NCBI GenBank assembly: GCA_009809945.1
Contig: WTPW01001144.1
Span: forward strand, 1-64,000
Origin: Gigaspora margarita
Taxonomy: Eukaryota > Glomeromycota > Glomeromycetes > Diversisporales > Gigasporaceae
Direction of reading: 5' to 3'
DNA: 64,000 nt
In this document: positions 1 through 10,682 of the stretch, in pieces
Layout: each line of letters opens with the position of its first letter
Numbering within the stretch: the first letter of the stretch is position 1
Made by a program: the position numbers and the translations under genes
The notes under the pieces: generated by a model
What the model saw: the letters and a program-made list of their open reading frames with translations, nothing else
Told to the model about the DNA's origin: nothing
Databases searched by the model: none

Positions 1-345
1 AAATTTTATATTCAATTGCGAAAATTTTAAAAAAAATTTGAAATTTTGCGAAATATTGCAAAATATTGCAGATTTAAACGATAATATGCGAAATATTACC
101 TCCTGCAACCCCTGAAGGGATAATTAGGTAGAGGTTTGCATTTTTTTTATTTGGTCTATTTCGCAATATTTCGCAATATATTTCAAAATATTTCGAAATT
201 TATTTCGAAATATTTCGAAAGAAATGCATGCCGAAATCTTTCGAAAGATTGCGCATATTTCGAAAGATTTCGCATCGATCGCAATTCTTTCGAAAGATTT
301 CAGCATGCAATATCTTTCGAAAGATTTCGTATATTTATTTTGCTG
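1..345. repeat. TTTCGAAA palindrome cluster
   Basis: An AT-rich stretch in which the self-complementary word TTTCGAAA, often as CTTTCGAAAGAT, recurs many times between about 180 and 330, after ATATTGCA/TTTGCGAAAT repeats at 40-100. Because the word is palindromic, both strands read open with Ser-Phe-Glu-rich peptides; these are by-products of the repeat, not genes. A diverged second cluster lies at 10,380-10,515. Confidence 0.7.
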
Positions 346-534
346 ATGAGGTATAAACGGCTCGTGCCAGAATTTAGAAAATGCGCACAGCCACAAAATT
401 ATTTATATGATATTAAAGTACTCATTATATACGTGATGTTAATGCGCATCAAATGATCAATTTGAATACGCTATCCAATAAGATTCAAGATTTTGTAAAT
501 AAAAGTTTGCCTGTTAACCATACACTTCGTACTT

Positions 535-955
535 CATACTATGTTCCTGGTACCCATACAGGTTACCCATGTAGGTGACTTGCAGGTTGACCCACGGGTG
601 ATCCGCGGGTCACCCGAAGGTTGACCACCCCAGTGTCTGAAATTGGGTTGTGGAGTCTGCGGACTGCAACAAATTTTAAATTTCTGCAACCAATATCTGA
701 AGTGCATATGCATATTCCGCACATAAATTTGCAAATTTTACTTATAAATTTTGATTAAATGCTTATATGCGCAACTAAATTTTTATAAATTCTTATAATC
801 CGCAACTATTTTTTTTTATTTAGTTGCAGCCCGCAACTAATTTAAAAATTGAATTTCAGACACTGGACCACCCGAGTAGCCATAATTCAACCTGGGTCAC
901 CCGCCCACCCGCGAGTGACCCAGGTGAGACTTACCCAGGTTAGAACACTACTACA
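535..955. repeat. GC-rich GGGTCACCC inverted-repeat block
   Basis: A GC-rich island in AT-rich surroundings. Words such as GGTTGACCCACGGGT, CGGGTCACCCG and CCTGGGTCACCCG occur in both orientations at 545-630 and 866-945. The two halves are split by the MITE at 631-865. The arrangement resembles the subterminal repeats of hAT elements (compare 62,748-63,470), so the block may be a small or decayed hAT-like element. I could not find a clean target duplication for the outer ends. Confidence 0.5.
631..865. mobile_element. hAT-like MITE, 235 bp, exact 8-bp TSD
   Basis: Terminal inverted repeats CAGTGTCTGAAATT (631-644) and AATTTCAGACACTG (852-865) bound 235 bp with no coding capacity. The 8 bases GACCACCC occur directly before (623-630) and after (866-873), giving an exact 8-bp target duplication. 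Eight-bp duplications and ends starting CAGTG are typical of the hAT superfamily. The element is non-autonomous and sits inside the GC-rich block. Confidence 0.85.
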
Positions 956-1144
956 GAATGTATTTAATATAATAAAATTAAGTTTTTCTTGATACTACTA
1001 TAATGCATTTGATATATGAAAAAGATGTGAATTAATTACAAATATAATGACTGTATAATAGGGGTATTCATAAATAACATTATACAAAAGAGAGAAGGGT
1101 CATACAAAATATAATGTTTTTTTTTAATAAGTGGGAGTCAAAAA

Positions 1145-1480
1145 ATATAATGTAATTTTTTTATAAAATTTGTCTAAATTTTGATCCAGATATCCAAATT
1201 GAATGATTTTGTACTATTTGAATTATCTTGAGAAAAAAATTTGAATATTACCAAATTCATTTGATTTGGATTACTGGATCAAGAGTTATTAACAAAACAC
1301 TATTAGTTATATTTTTTCTTATAAAATTGCTATATAACCAATAGTTTTATGTAAATGATTCTTGATCCAGTAATCCAAATAAAATAATTTTGGTATTATT
1401 AAATTTGTCTCATAGAGACAAATCAAATAGTACAAAAATTATCCAAATCAGATTACTGTATCATAATAAATTTAAGTTTT
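1145..1480. repeat. Foldback element with CCAGTAATCCAAAT arms
   Basis: Imperfect palindrome. The left arm contains GATTTGGATTACTGGATCAAGA near 1260-1282 in two pieces, and its reverse complement (CTTGATCCAGTAATCC) is at 1362-1377. The outer arms also pair: GATCCAGATATCCAAAT near 1180 with ATCCAAATCAGATTACTGT near 1440. No reading frame. The TACTGGATCAAGAGTTAT stretch fits the module shared with other foldbacks (see findings). Confidence 0.6.
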
Positions 1481-1889
1481 TGTAAAATTATATATATAAA
1501 TATACAGATTTTAAATTTTTTTAATAGAGTTTTATAGGCTTCACACTCCTGCATTGTGCTTGTATATTGCATTCAAATAATTTACTGTTTAGATTTGAAG
1601 ATTAGTTATAATATATAAATTTCTTTTGTGCAATAATATTTTCTAAAATTTGTAATATCAAAAAATTTTATTAATATAACTACTTTTCAAGCTCTAACAA
1701 AAAAAATTTCTTGCAAAATTATATTATAAGCTATCACTTTCTCTAATCTCTAACCCTTACCCAATCCTAACTTTAATCTTATATTAATTTAAGTTTTGTT
1801 ATATAATATTATTTTGTTGCAAATCTACAAATAATATTTATCTATATACTATAATAAACATACATCTGTTAATATAAGAGTGTTAGTTC

Positions 1890-2855
1890 ATAATAAAAAT
1901 TATAATAAAAACATATAAATTTACTATAAACTTTAAGCAAAACATTCTTTTTAGCTTACAGATTAACTTTTTTTCAAACTTTGGAATTAAGTATATCGAA
2001 GATAGTAGATTAAGGTTATTTAGAACACTTTTTTAAAATTTTGCAAATTTTGTACAAATCAAAAATGTAACTTTGCGAAAAACAAATATTTGCTAATTTT
2101 AAGATAATAAATATATGTAAAAACATGCTCTGAACAACTTTACTTAGGCGACGAAAGTAGGTTACTGTGTAAGAAAAATGAGTTATCTATGTACTAAAGT
2201 TAAAATTTATCGTATTTCATAATAAAACTTTTTTCCTTATTAGGTAACCTACTTTGGGCTTTTAAGCAAAGTTGTTTGAAATGCGTTTTTCGGACCTTTT
2301 ACTAAGTAAAAAATGGGTTTAAAGTTAGAAAAAATTTTTTTTTAAAAAAATTTTTTTTTAAAAAAATTTTTTTTAAAAAAAAATTCTAAATTTAAACCCA
2401 TTTTAACTTAGTAAAAGGTCCGAAAAATGCGTTTTAATCTCAAATTTAATGTAAAATTACATGCTGAACAACTTTGCTTAAGAGCCCAAAGTAGGTTACC
2501 TAATAAGAAAAAAAGTTTTATCATGAAATACGATAAATTTTAACTTTAGTACATAGATAACTCATTTTTCTTACAAGGTAACCTACTTTCGTCACCTAAG
2601 TAAAGTTGTTCAGAGCATGTTTTTACATATATTTATTATCTTAAAATTAGCAAATATTTGTTTTTCACAAAGTTACATTTTCGATTTGTACAAAATTTGC
2701 AAAATTTTAAAAAAGTGTTCTAAATAACCTTAATCTACTATCTTCGATATGCTTAATCCCAAAGTTCGAAAAAAAGTTAATCTGTAAGCCGAAAAGAATG
2801 TTTTGCTTAAAGTTTATAGTAAATTTATATATTTTTATTATAATTTTTACTATTA
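1890..2855. repeat. Long palindrome (~960 bp)
   Basis: Two arms of roughly 450 bp are near-perfect reverse complements, meeting in A/T homopolymer runs at 2335-2390. Examples: GATAGTAGATTAAGGTTA (about 2000) pairs with TAACCTTAATCTACTATC (about 2727), and GTAGGTTACTGTGTAAG (about 2158) pairs with CTTACAAGGTAACCTAC (about 2572). It has no reading frame. Arm identity is high, so it is either young or kept alike by gene conversion. The ends lie near the matching AAAATTATAATAAAA blocks; no clear target duplication was found. Confidence 0.8.
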
Positions 2856-2890
2856 TTTGTTACTCAGTATGACATGTACTCTGACTGATA

Positions 2891-3380
2891 TTAGCAGATC
2901 AGTGTAATATGTTGGCTTGACCAATCATGATCAAGGATTATCAAAAAAAAATTACATAACAATTTATTACAAAGCAAATTTTCACAAAAATGGCCTTTTT
3001 AACCAGCTTAGTATTTATAATTAAGTATATAGAAAATTACAAAATTCATGTATTTAATTATAAGCCAAAAGTATATTAAAAAGGCCATTTTTTTGAAAAT
3101 TAGCTTTTGAATTTACCTTTGATAGTTACCAACCCATTTCACAATGCCCAACCTATCCTAAAACACCTAAATATTTTAACAAATAATAAAAGTACTTCTT
3201 TCTACAGCTTAGCATAGCTCTTTTATTAAGTTTTATTGGTTTTTAACTTGTCTAGATGTCAAAAAAGGCTCTTTTTTAGTTGTAACAAGTACTTGGTTTG
3301 TTAGTTTTTCAATGTTACTTAGAAGCAAATTTTTGTATAATAGTTTATTGAAAAAAGACCCAATTATGCTGATCTGCTGA
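2891..3380. mobile_element. TA-flanked MITE, ~490 bp
   Basis: The ends TTAGCAGATCAGTGTAAT (from 2891) and the complement of ATTATGCTGATCTGCTGA (to 3380) form inverted repeats flanked by TA (2889-2890 and 3381-3382). A second, inner inverted pair (AAAATGGCCTTTTTAA near 2987; TTAAAAAGGCCATTTT near 3077) lies inside. No transposase. The TA duplication is consistent with Tc1/mariner-type mobilisation. Confidence 0.55.
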
Positions 3381-3802
3381 TATAATTAGCAAATTACAGG
3401 GTGGTTGTATAGAATTATTCTTTTTTTATATAGTTTAGAAGGGGTCAAAAGCTACTATGTAGGGTATATAACATTATTTATAAATGCTTCCATACCTCTG
3501 CCTTAAGTTTCAATTGTATCAAAGATTTAAACAAAATCATAAACAATCAGTTGTATATAAAATATGAGATTGAATAAAATTTATAAAAGTTAGAACTTTT
3601 CTCTATGATTTTTTTTTTTGCAACTTCTATTTTTTTTTTCATCACTAAACCAAACTCTTTTTTTTCATTACTAAACCAATTACTTTTTTTTCATTACTAA
3701 ACTTTTTTTCTTTCGAATATTAATAATCTACCTTTTTCTTCTCAAATATTTCTTTTAATATATATATATTTTTTTATCTTCTCAAATAGTTTTTCTAATA
3801 TA

Positions 3803-4535
3803 CTGTATATTCCTAAATATAAGCTACCTTTTTTGGGCCATAAATTATACAAAAAACGTGAGTAGCTTATTTTTGAATTGTTGAATTTTTTAAAAAATTT
3901 AAAAATGTACTAATAAAAAGTTGTTCAAATAATGTAAAATTTTTATTATAGGTGTATTTTGATGCTCTGAACAAGTTTACTTAATGGCAAGTTTGAGATT
4001 TACTTATGGTGCAAGACATCTATACTCAACAATCACGTGACGTATTTCAATTTTTCAAATAGCTATAACTTTTTATCTAAGGAGTTTTAAAAAAATCTGA
4101 ACAGTAACTTTATAAAGCTATATCAACTCTACATATATGCCAAATATCTTTTCAAAATCTCATCACTATAAGAAGTTTTAGCATTTGAAAATTGAAAATT
4201 TATATGTAAATTTATAAATTTACATATAAAATTTCAATTTTCAAAATGCTAAAACTTCTTACATTGATGAGATTTTGAAAAGATATTTGGCATATATGTA
4301 GAGCTGATATAGCTTTATAAAGTTACTGGTCAGATTTTTTTAAAACTCCTTAGATAAAAAGTTATAGCCATTTGAAAAATTGAAATATGTCAGGCAATTG
4401 TTGAGTATAGATGTCTTGCACTATAGTAAAATTTGGACTTTTATATATAGCAACTACTAATATATTTTTTGAAATTTTTGAAAAAAATCAGGGTGTAGCT
4501 TATTTTTGGAGTAGCTTATTTTCAGGAATATACAG
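3803..4535. mobile_element. Tc1/mariner-type non-autonomous element with inner palindrome
   Basis: Inverted ends CTGTATATTCCTAAATATAAGC (quoted in two parts: CTGTATATTCC, then AAATATAAGCTAC) at 3803 match the complement of GTAGCTTATTTTCAGG and GGAATATACAG ending at 4535, flanked by TA on both sides (3801-3802, 4536-4537). GTAGCTTATTTTTG is repeated subterminally on both sides. The interior is mostly the palindrome at 4005-4430. An 86-codon frame at 4411-4671 runs out of the element and has no recognisable product. Confidence 0.7.
4005..4430. repeat. Inner palindrome (~210-bp arms)
   Basis: Near-perfect inverted repeat centred near 4205. GATGTCTTGCA-type sequence at about 4410 pairs with TGCAAGACATC at 4011; AAAAAGTTATAGC at about 4357 pairs with GCTATAACTTTTT near 4062. 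It sits inside the TA-flanked element and probably makes a long hairpin if transcribed. No coding signal. Confidence 0.75.
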
Positions 4536-4984
4536 TATATTTTTTTTTACAATGCTAAAACAATTAAAAAAAATAACAAAAATCTTTAAAATACGATACA
4601 TTCAAATATTAACAACAAGAACCTTTTGTTGTAATCTAATTTTTAACCAAAAATCCTTTATCTTTATTTAAAACTTTACTTTTAACTAGACTTTATCAAA
4701 CTAGCACTTCTATAACTCAAAATTCTCCTGTTTGATATTCTCCATATTCTCCTACTCAATTTTTACTACTTGCTTAACTCTCAATACCTGTTCATTTATA
4801 CAAATCAATTTCTAGTCATCCAACTTCTTCTGTTGTTATCTCATCATATAAAATAGCTTTTACTTTATTCAGCTTGAAGCAAAGATATCTGTTATTTCAA
4901 CTATCTATAAGCATATATACAGAAAAACAACAAACTATTCAATAGCAAAAGTTATTTAATTGATAATCCGCCTGTCAACTAGAG

Positions 4985-5570
4985 AAAAGGCGAAATATGG
5001 CATGCTTTCATCTAAAAAGTTTTTTCTTACTAAGTTAACGATACATGTCCACTAATTGAAAGTTGTAGAGCTCATCGAGATGCATCTAACAGTGGTTAGA
5101 TCATCCAAATCGGCCTAGTAGATAGTGATTTATCTTTAAAAAATGATTGGCTGACTATAAAAAATCTGTGATTGCTATAGGTGAAATGTGGCGTGCTTCT
5201 ATCTAAAACATTTTTTCTTACTAAGTTAACGATACATGTTCACTAATTGAAAGTTGTAGAGCTCATCGAGACACATCTAACGGTAGTTAGATTATCCAAA
5301 TCAGCCTAGTGAATAGCAAGTTATCGTCAAAAAACGATTGGTTGACTATATAAAAAATCTATGACGATTATATATGAAAATTGCTATAGGCGAAATGTGG
5401 CGTGCTTCCATCTAAAACATTTTTTCTTACTAAGTTAACGATATATGTCCACTAATTGAAAGTTGTAGAGATTGTTGAGACGCATTTAACGGTGGTTAGA
5501 TCATCCAAATCGGCCTAGTAGATAGCGAGATATCATCAGAAAATAATTGGCTGACTATATAAAATCTCCA
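4985..5570 (+). repeat. Left-end tandem array, three ~195-bp units
   Basis: Three copies of a unit that begins GGCGAAATATGGC / GAAATGTGGCGTGC, continues through ACTAAGTTAACGATACATG and AAAGTTGTAGAGCTC, and ends GGCTGACTATA, start at about 4988, 5180 and 5390. Copies differ at several per cent of bases. They form the left inverted end of the TTAA element. Confidence 0.8.
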
Positions 5571-5720
5571 TATAAACAAACTAGAGATGTTAAATTGCTT
5601 ATAAAATGCTCAAACTGCTTAACACAATTTTCTTGTTAGTTTGAAAATTTTTTTTTTTATTTTTGTTAAATTACAGTATTAAAATTGTTTATAATAATTT
5701 TATAAAAATATATTTATTAA

Positions 5721-6884
5721 GGGTTTGGGTCTTATAGCTTACTTGTTAAGTTGTCAAACCCCCGTAGTAGCTAAGTTAAGGTCCACGGTTCGAGTCAGCT
5801 GGAGGCGAAAAATACTCTGTAACCTAAAAAAAAGGAGCCAAAAATTGAACACGGAGCCCCGTAGAAGTCCAAGTGAAGTACAGATCTAGTATAAGAATTC
5901 CCAGAAGGAGATCTAGCCATAGAGAGTTGGCATTACGTGCGATGATTGACATTGCAGAAGGTTTTGGGCAAATAGGTTGTGCGTGTAAATCCACGATTGG
6001 CAAGGTAGCACCAACAACCCCTAGATGGTCTAGGGGATCTTGATTGGGAGGGTAATACTAGTGTCACAAAAACTGGAGTAACAGGTAATGTGGTGAATAT
6101 GGTAAAGACCTGTGGTAAAGGATTGGCCTAACTAGGTCTGGAACACCTCTGGCGCTATACAAGATTAGAAGTTGCATTAGGTACTATGTTGTAAATTACT
6201 AACTTTAGTAATGGGTACCATGCTGGTGCATTATAAGTCAAGGTTCCAGGCCTCCTTGCAGTACCAAGCTGGAAGTAAAACAACTGTCGGTAGTACACCC
6301 ACATTGGATAGGAAGATTATGGCGATTATGCTACAGACAATACAACTATGGTAGCACTAAAAAGGCAAGTGGTACACTGCAGAATAACAACTAGAATTTC
6401 GATAAATCTGGCCTTGCCCGTTCAGGGAAGATTGTGGCTTAGGATATGGATCGTGTTATGGTAGCACCCCAAAAGTTGGCTTGAGATACAAACACAATGG
6501 CGGTAGCACAATATGTACTCAAATCAGAGTGGTACTAAATTTAATATAAGGTCACGTACACCAATTTGGGAGCAATAAAAGCGAAAAACCGCTATAATGA
6601 ACCAAACTGGGAGAAAAAGAAGGTTGCTGCAGGAAGTGGATAGGGGGACAAGGTACCAATAATAATATAGAAGATCTTGTATAGAAATGGGTAGGTTGTA
6701 CGCCAGCTAGGAAGGTAATTGATGGAGTAATACCCGTTAATTAGATTCTAAAAATAGCAAAGGTATGACTAAATTGCTAGGGTGGGTGTCATTAAATAAT
6801 TAGTGTAGCACAACTCATAGACTGTAATATTCAATTGTATTAAGTTCTAAGAATCTTAATAAAGACTTACAGCGTATAAGCAAT

Positions 6885-6927
<43 letters not shown>
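5721..6927 (+). mobile_element. Long SINE-like retroposon (Pol III B-box head, A/T tail)
   Basis: Starts GGGTTTGGGTCTTATAGC. Carries a B-box-like GGTTCGAGTC at about 5788 preceded by an A-box-like TAGCTTACTTG, then about 1 kb of non-coding, less AT-rich body rich in GGTA words. It ends AATAAAGACTTAC..., an A run and an (AT)n tract. TATTTATTAA occurs just before (5711-5720) and just after (6928-6937), a possible 10-bp target duplication, weak because it is AT only. The layout matches a tRNA-headed SINE, but 1.2 kb is long for one. No protein frame. It sits inside the TTAA element. Confidence 0.55.
6890..6926. repeat. (AT)n microsatellite at retroposon tail
   Basis: A run of As followed by alternating AT for about 28 bases at the 3' end of the SINE-like element. 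Probably grown from the tail. Confidence 0.85.
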
Positions 6928-6930
<3 letters not shown>

Positions 6931-7214
6931 TTATTAAAAAAATAAAAATTTGGTCTAATTTGCAAATATTAATCATTTTATATCATTAAAGCACTGCTCA
7001 GAAGCATAATTGCTTATAAAATGCTTAAAGACAATTTCTTATCACAAATATTATTTTTAACTTTTATTTGTAATTAGATCTATTGTTTATATTATTTTTA
7101 ATCTAATTATTTATTAAAAAATTAATTTAATTATCATTGTAGTTTAATAAATTATTTTAAATTTGTATTACACGAAGCAATTTAGAAGCAATTTAATATC
7201 TCTAAAACAAACAT

Positions 7215-7805
7215 TGTTTACATAGAGATTTTATATAGTTAGGCAATCGTTTTTCGATAATATCTCACCATCTACTAGCCGATTTGGATGATATAACCAC
7301 CATTAAATGCGTCTCAATTATCTCTACAACTTTCAATTAGTGGACATGTATCGTTAACTTAGTAAGAAAAAAAGTTTTAGATAGAAGCACGCCACATTTC
7401 GTCTATAGCAATTTTCATATGTAATCATCACAGATTTTTTATATATAGCCAATCATTTTTTGATGATAATTCGCCATCTACTGGGCTGATTTGGATGATT
7501 TAACTACTATTAGATGCGTCTCGATAAGCTCTACAACTTTCAATTAGTGGACATGTATCATTAACTTAGTAAGAAAAAAGTTTTAGATGGAAGCACGCCA
7601 CATTTCGCCTATAGCAGTCACAGATTCAGCCAATCATTGTTTGATGATAACTTGCCATCCACTAGGCCGATTTGGATGATCTAACTAATGTTAGATGTGT
7701 CTCGATGAGCTCTATATCTTTCAATTAGTGGACATGTATCATTAACTTAGTAAGAAAAACCTTTTTAGATGGAAGCATGCCATATTTTGCCTTTTCTCTA
7801 GTTGA
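7215..7805 (-). repeat. Right-end tandem array, three ~195-bp units
   Basis: Inverted counterpart of the array at 4985-5570. Three units contain GAGCTCTACAACTTTC-type sequence (7315-7345, 7525-7550, 7710-7735) and CATGTATCGTTAACTTAG. Together with the left array it makes the long inverted ends of the TTAA element. Confidence 0.8.
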
Positions 7806-7989
7806 CAGGCGGATTATCAATTAAAGAGTCTAAAGCAGGTTTATAATAAATTTAGTTATAAAAATTTTTTTTGGCTACTGTTTTCCAATCTATATATTGA
7901 AAAATAGCAGCAAAATTTGTGATAATTTTAAAATTAAATTGATTAGTACTAATTATTTTTTTTGCTTATTATATTTTTTATTTTGTTAA

Positions 7990-9010
7990 TCTTTGGTTTT
8001 TTTCTCTATTTTTATAGAAAATGAAAATATGCAAGAAGAAATTGCATAGTTAAAATACAAAATACCTAATTTGGAGGCTAAAAACAAATAAACAAAAAAA
8101 TAAATCAAGGCTTAAATTATTATCAATTAAGGTTTTGGCAAGGAATTAGACCTGCAATCCAAAACTGCAGGATTAATGATTTTAGAAAGTGAAAAAAGCA
8201 AAAGTGAAAGTGAATTATCTAGTAGTAATGATAGTAAAAGTAGTTTTAAATTATAGCTATCTCAACTAAGAACAGAAAGATCTTTTGATCAAAAAGCTGT
8301 TTAGATAATTTTAATACTAATTTTTACAATTTTTAATTTTGTTTTTGATTTTTTAGTTTTTTTTTCTCTTTTATAATTAACTTTTTTTTATACTTTTTTT
8401 CTTTTTAATAATTTTATTTTTTTATAATTTTTAATTTATTTACAATTTTTATCTTTTTTTTTATTACAATTTTTAATTTTTTTATTATGATTTTTTATTT
8501 TTTATTATAATTTTTCCTTTTTTTATAAATTTTTTTTATATTTTTCAATTTTAATTTATTTATACTTTTATTAATTTTATACAATATTTAAAATTTTCTA
8601 TAGTTTTAAATTTTTTTTTACAATTCCATTTTTCTTTTTATAATTTATTTTTTTTTCTTTTTTTGAATTTTTAATATTATATATATAAGTTTCTTTTTAA
8701 TTTTTTGCAAAAATTTTTTTTATGATTTTTTAATATTTTGTTTTAATAATTAACTTTTTCCTTTTTTTTGATTTAATTATTATTATTTTTTTATAGGCAG
8801 AGATAAAAGTTTTGTTAAAAATGATCCTGAGAAAATATTAACTAAAAATTGATAAAGATTTTTTGAGTAATGGTAATAAAGCAATTTTTAAAAAATTAAT
8901 TCTGTAGTTTTTTGGTACCAACTTTACTCCTATCTGAAAAAAAATTTGGAATTGGTTAGGTGCTTTACACTAATACCAAAGAGACTAGCATCTGAAAGTT
9001 GAGCAAAAAA
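7990..9010 (+). pseudogene. Unrecognised decayed coding-like pieces around a T-rich stretch
   Basis: At 8020-8290 a plus-strand reading gives charged, Lys/Glu/Ser-rich peptide (Leu-Glu-Ser-Glu-Lys-Ser then a Ser/Asp/Lys run) broken by several stops. At 8800-9010 a second short piece is again Lys-rich. Between them lies a 500-base T-rich tract that could be an old intron, but no convincing splice pair was found. I do not recognise a family. It may be a remnant of a host or transposon gene, or chance. Confidence 0.15.
8290..8795. repeat. T-rich low-complexity tract
   Basis: About 500 bases dominated by T runs with ATTTTT and TAATTTTT words; no element ends and no reading frame of note. Confidence 0.7.
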
Positions 9011-9429
9011 AAAATAGGTTTATTTTATTATTTTAAAAAACTATGTTTTAGATTTTAATATATTTTAAATTAAATATACATTTTTTTATTCAATATTACA
9101 TATTTTATTTTATATTATTATACAAAAAAAAAAGAAAAAATTGTCAAAAAAATGAAACCAAAAAAAAACTGAAAAAACAAAAATGAAAAAAACAATATAT
9201 ATAATATTTTAAAATACTTTCACACTTCATCGCATATAATTTTATAAAAACTAGTCCTATATGCTTATTTTTACTCATCCTGCAGTTAGCTATTATTTCA
9301 CTTTTTTGTTTTAACTATTGTTTTACTTTGGCTATTTCTTTGTTTTGGCTATTACTTTCATCTCACTTTTTTTTTTAATACTTACTAAAAATAGTAGAGA
9401 AATGAAAAAATAAAAAAGCCACTTTTTAG

Positions 9430-10085
9430 AAATTCTAGTATTCTTGCAAATTGCCAAAAAATTCTGGGTTTTTCTTGCAAAGTATCAGAGAAGTTAGAGT
9501 TGTGTTCTTGTAAAGTGCCAGAAAAGTTAGGTTGTTTTCTTGCAAAGTTTCAAAAAAGTCAAAAATATAAAATAAAAATTAAAAAATAAGTATAAAAAAA
9601 AAACAAACAAAAAACAAAAAATATAAGCAAACTGAATAAAAAAAATAAAGGAAGCCCAAATCTCTATTTCTCTGAAAATTCAAAAATTGCCAAAAGCCAA
9701 ATTAATGTTTGCAAAATACTAAAAAAGTCTGGATTGGTTTTCTTGCAAAGTGTTAAGAAGTAAGAGTTGTGTTTTCAAAAGTGCCAAAATAAAATAAATT
9801 AATAAAAAAAATTTTAAAAAAAAATAAAAACAAAAAGTAGTAATGAAATAATAAATGTAGCAAAACCTTGTAAAAACTTGCAAATCTTGCACTTAACTAA
9901 AACTATTTCTTTAAAGAAACATTCTTGAAAATTTAGAAATTGTGAAATAGTTGTGTTTTTGCAAAGTGTCAGAAGTCTGAGTTCATTGCAAAGCCAAATC
10001 GGTGTTTCTACAAAGTGTCAAAAAGTTGTAGGTTTTCTTGCAAAACACCAAAGAAGTTAGATTGGTGTTCTTGTAAAGTGCCAAA
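9430..10085 (+). repeat. Degenerate dispersed repeat, CTTGCAAAGTGCCA unit
   Basis: The phrase TCTTGCAAAGTGCCAAAAAAGTTAG appears (given here as CTTGCAAAGTG and CCAAAAAAGTT) in diverged form near 9455, 9505, 9535, 9700, 9740, 9955, 10,005, 10,035 and 10,065. It is separated by A-rich filler. Period is irregular (30-60 bases within clusters). This looks like an old minisatellite broken up by A-rich expansion. No coding meaning. Confidence 0.55.
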
Positions 10086-10379
10086 ATAAAAACAAAAAAA
10101 TTAAAAAAATAAATAAAAAAAAAGAGAAAAAAACAAAAAAAAATGAAGAAAAACAATGAAAGAAAAGTAAAACAAAACAAAAAAAAACAAAACAAAAATG
10201 AAAAAAAACAATATAAAACTAAAGATCTAATTATAAACAAAAGATCAATCTGATCTTGTAATACAGAGTTTGTAAATTATATTCGAACATCATCAAAATA
10301 TTATGAACAATGCACTCTTGGTATGATCCAGGTTACAGATCTACTGATCCAGTTTGGTTTTCCAAATCTAACATATTTT

Positions 10380-10515
10380 TGATAAATATTTCAAAATATT
10401 TCGAAAACTGAAATAGTTTGAAATATATTGTGAAATATTTCAAAATAAATTGTGGTTAGCAAAATCTTTCAAAAGATATTGCAGGTTCACAAGATCTTTC
10501 AAAAGATTTTGCTAC
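10380..10515. repeat. Second TTTCRAAA palindrome cluster
   Basis: ATATTTCGAAA, AATATTTCAAAAT and two CTTTCAAAAGAT words echo the cluster at 180-330, including the TTGCA spacer between units. Both clusters appear to derive from one dispersed repeat. Confidence 0.55.
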
Positions 10516-10573
10516 TATAAATTTGCTAATATATATTACAAAGAAATCTGCACCAAATTGTTTATATCAAAAA

Positions 10574-10682
10574 TATTTATTTAAGTTCTTGATCAAATTT
10601 AATAAAAAATTGTTTATTTTAATTCTACTAATCTATAGAATTCAAAAAAAAACATTTTTATTAAATTTGATCAAGAACTCAT
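10574..10682. repeat. Small foldback, AGTTCTTGATCAAATT arms
   Basis: AGTTCTTGATCAAATTTAAT at 10,575 pairs with ATTAAATTTGATCAAGAACT ending at 10,680. The arms resemble the hairpins at 35,060-35,165, 28,060-28,200 and 47,400-47,510, so this is a member of the same foldback group. Confidence 0.65.

Larger units (their letters stand above)
4960..7820. mobile_element. TTAA-flanked DNA transposon with triplicated inverted ends
   Basis: The ends TTGATAATCCGCCTGTCAAC (4960) and its complement (to 7820) are flanked by TTAA on both sides (4956-4959, 7821-7824). Each end is about 600 bp, built of three tandem copies of a 180-210-bp unit, the two sets inverted to each other. TTAA duplication is the hallmark of piggyBac-type transposition, but the terminal bases are not the usual CCC(T) of piggyBac, so the superfamily is open. 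No transposase; the middle is taken by a retroposon (5721-6927). A second copy of the family lies at 32,781-34,038. Confidence 0.75.

Noticed and set aside
124-456. 90- and 106-codon frames on opposite strands
   Set aside because: Both arise from the TTTCGAAA palindrome repeat, which is open on either strand; the peptides are repeats of the same few residues.
4985-5570. Regular direct repeats that might suggest a CRISPR array
   Set aside because: Units are 180-210 bp with no spacers, mirrored at 7,215-7,805 as transposon ends, in eukaryotic DNA.
5780-5805. Functional tRNA gene at the B-box-like GGTTCGAGTC
   Set aside because: No complete cloverleaf around it; better read as the promoter head of a SINE-like element.
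9983-10240. 85-codon Phe-rich minus frame resembling membrane segments
   Set aside because: Product of A-rich low-complexity sequence on the other strand.
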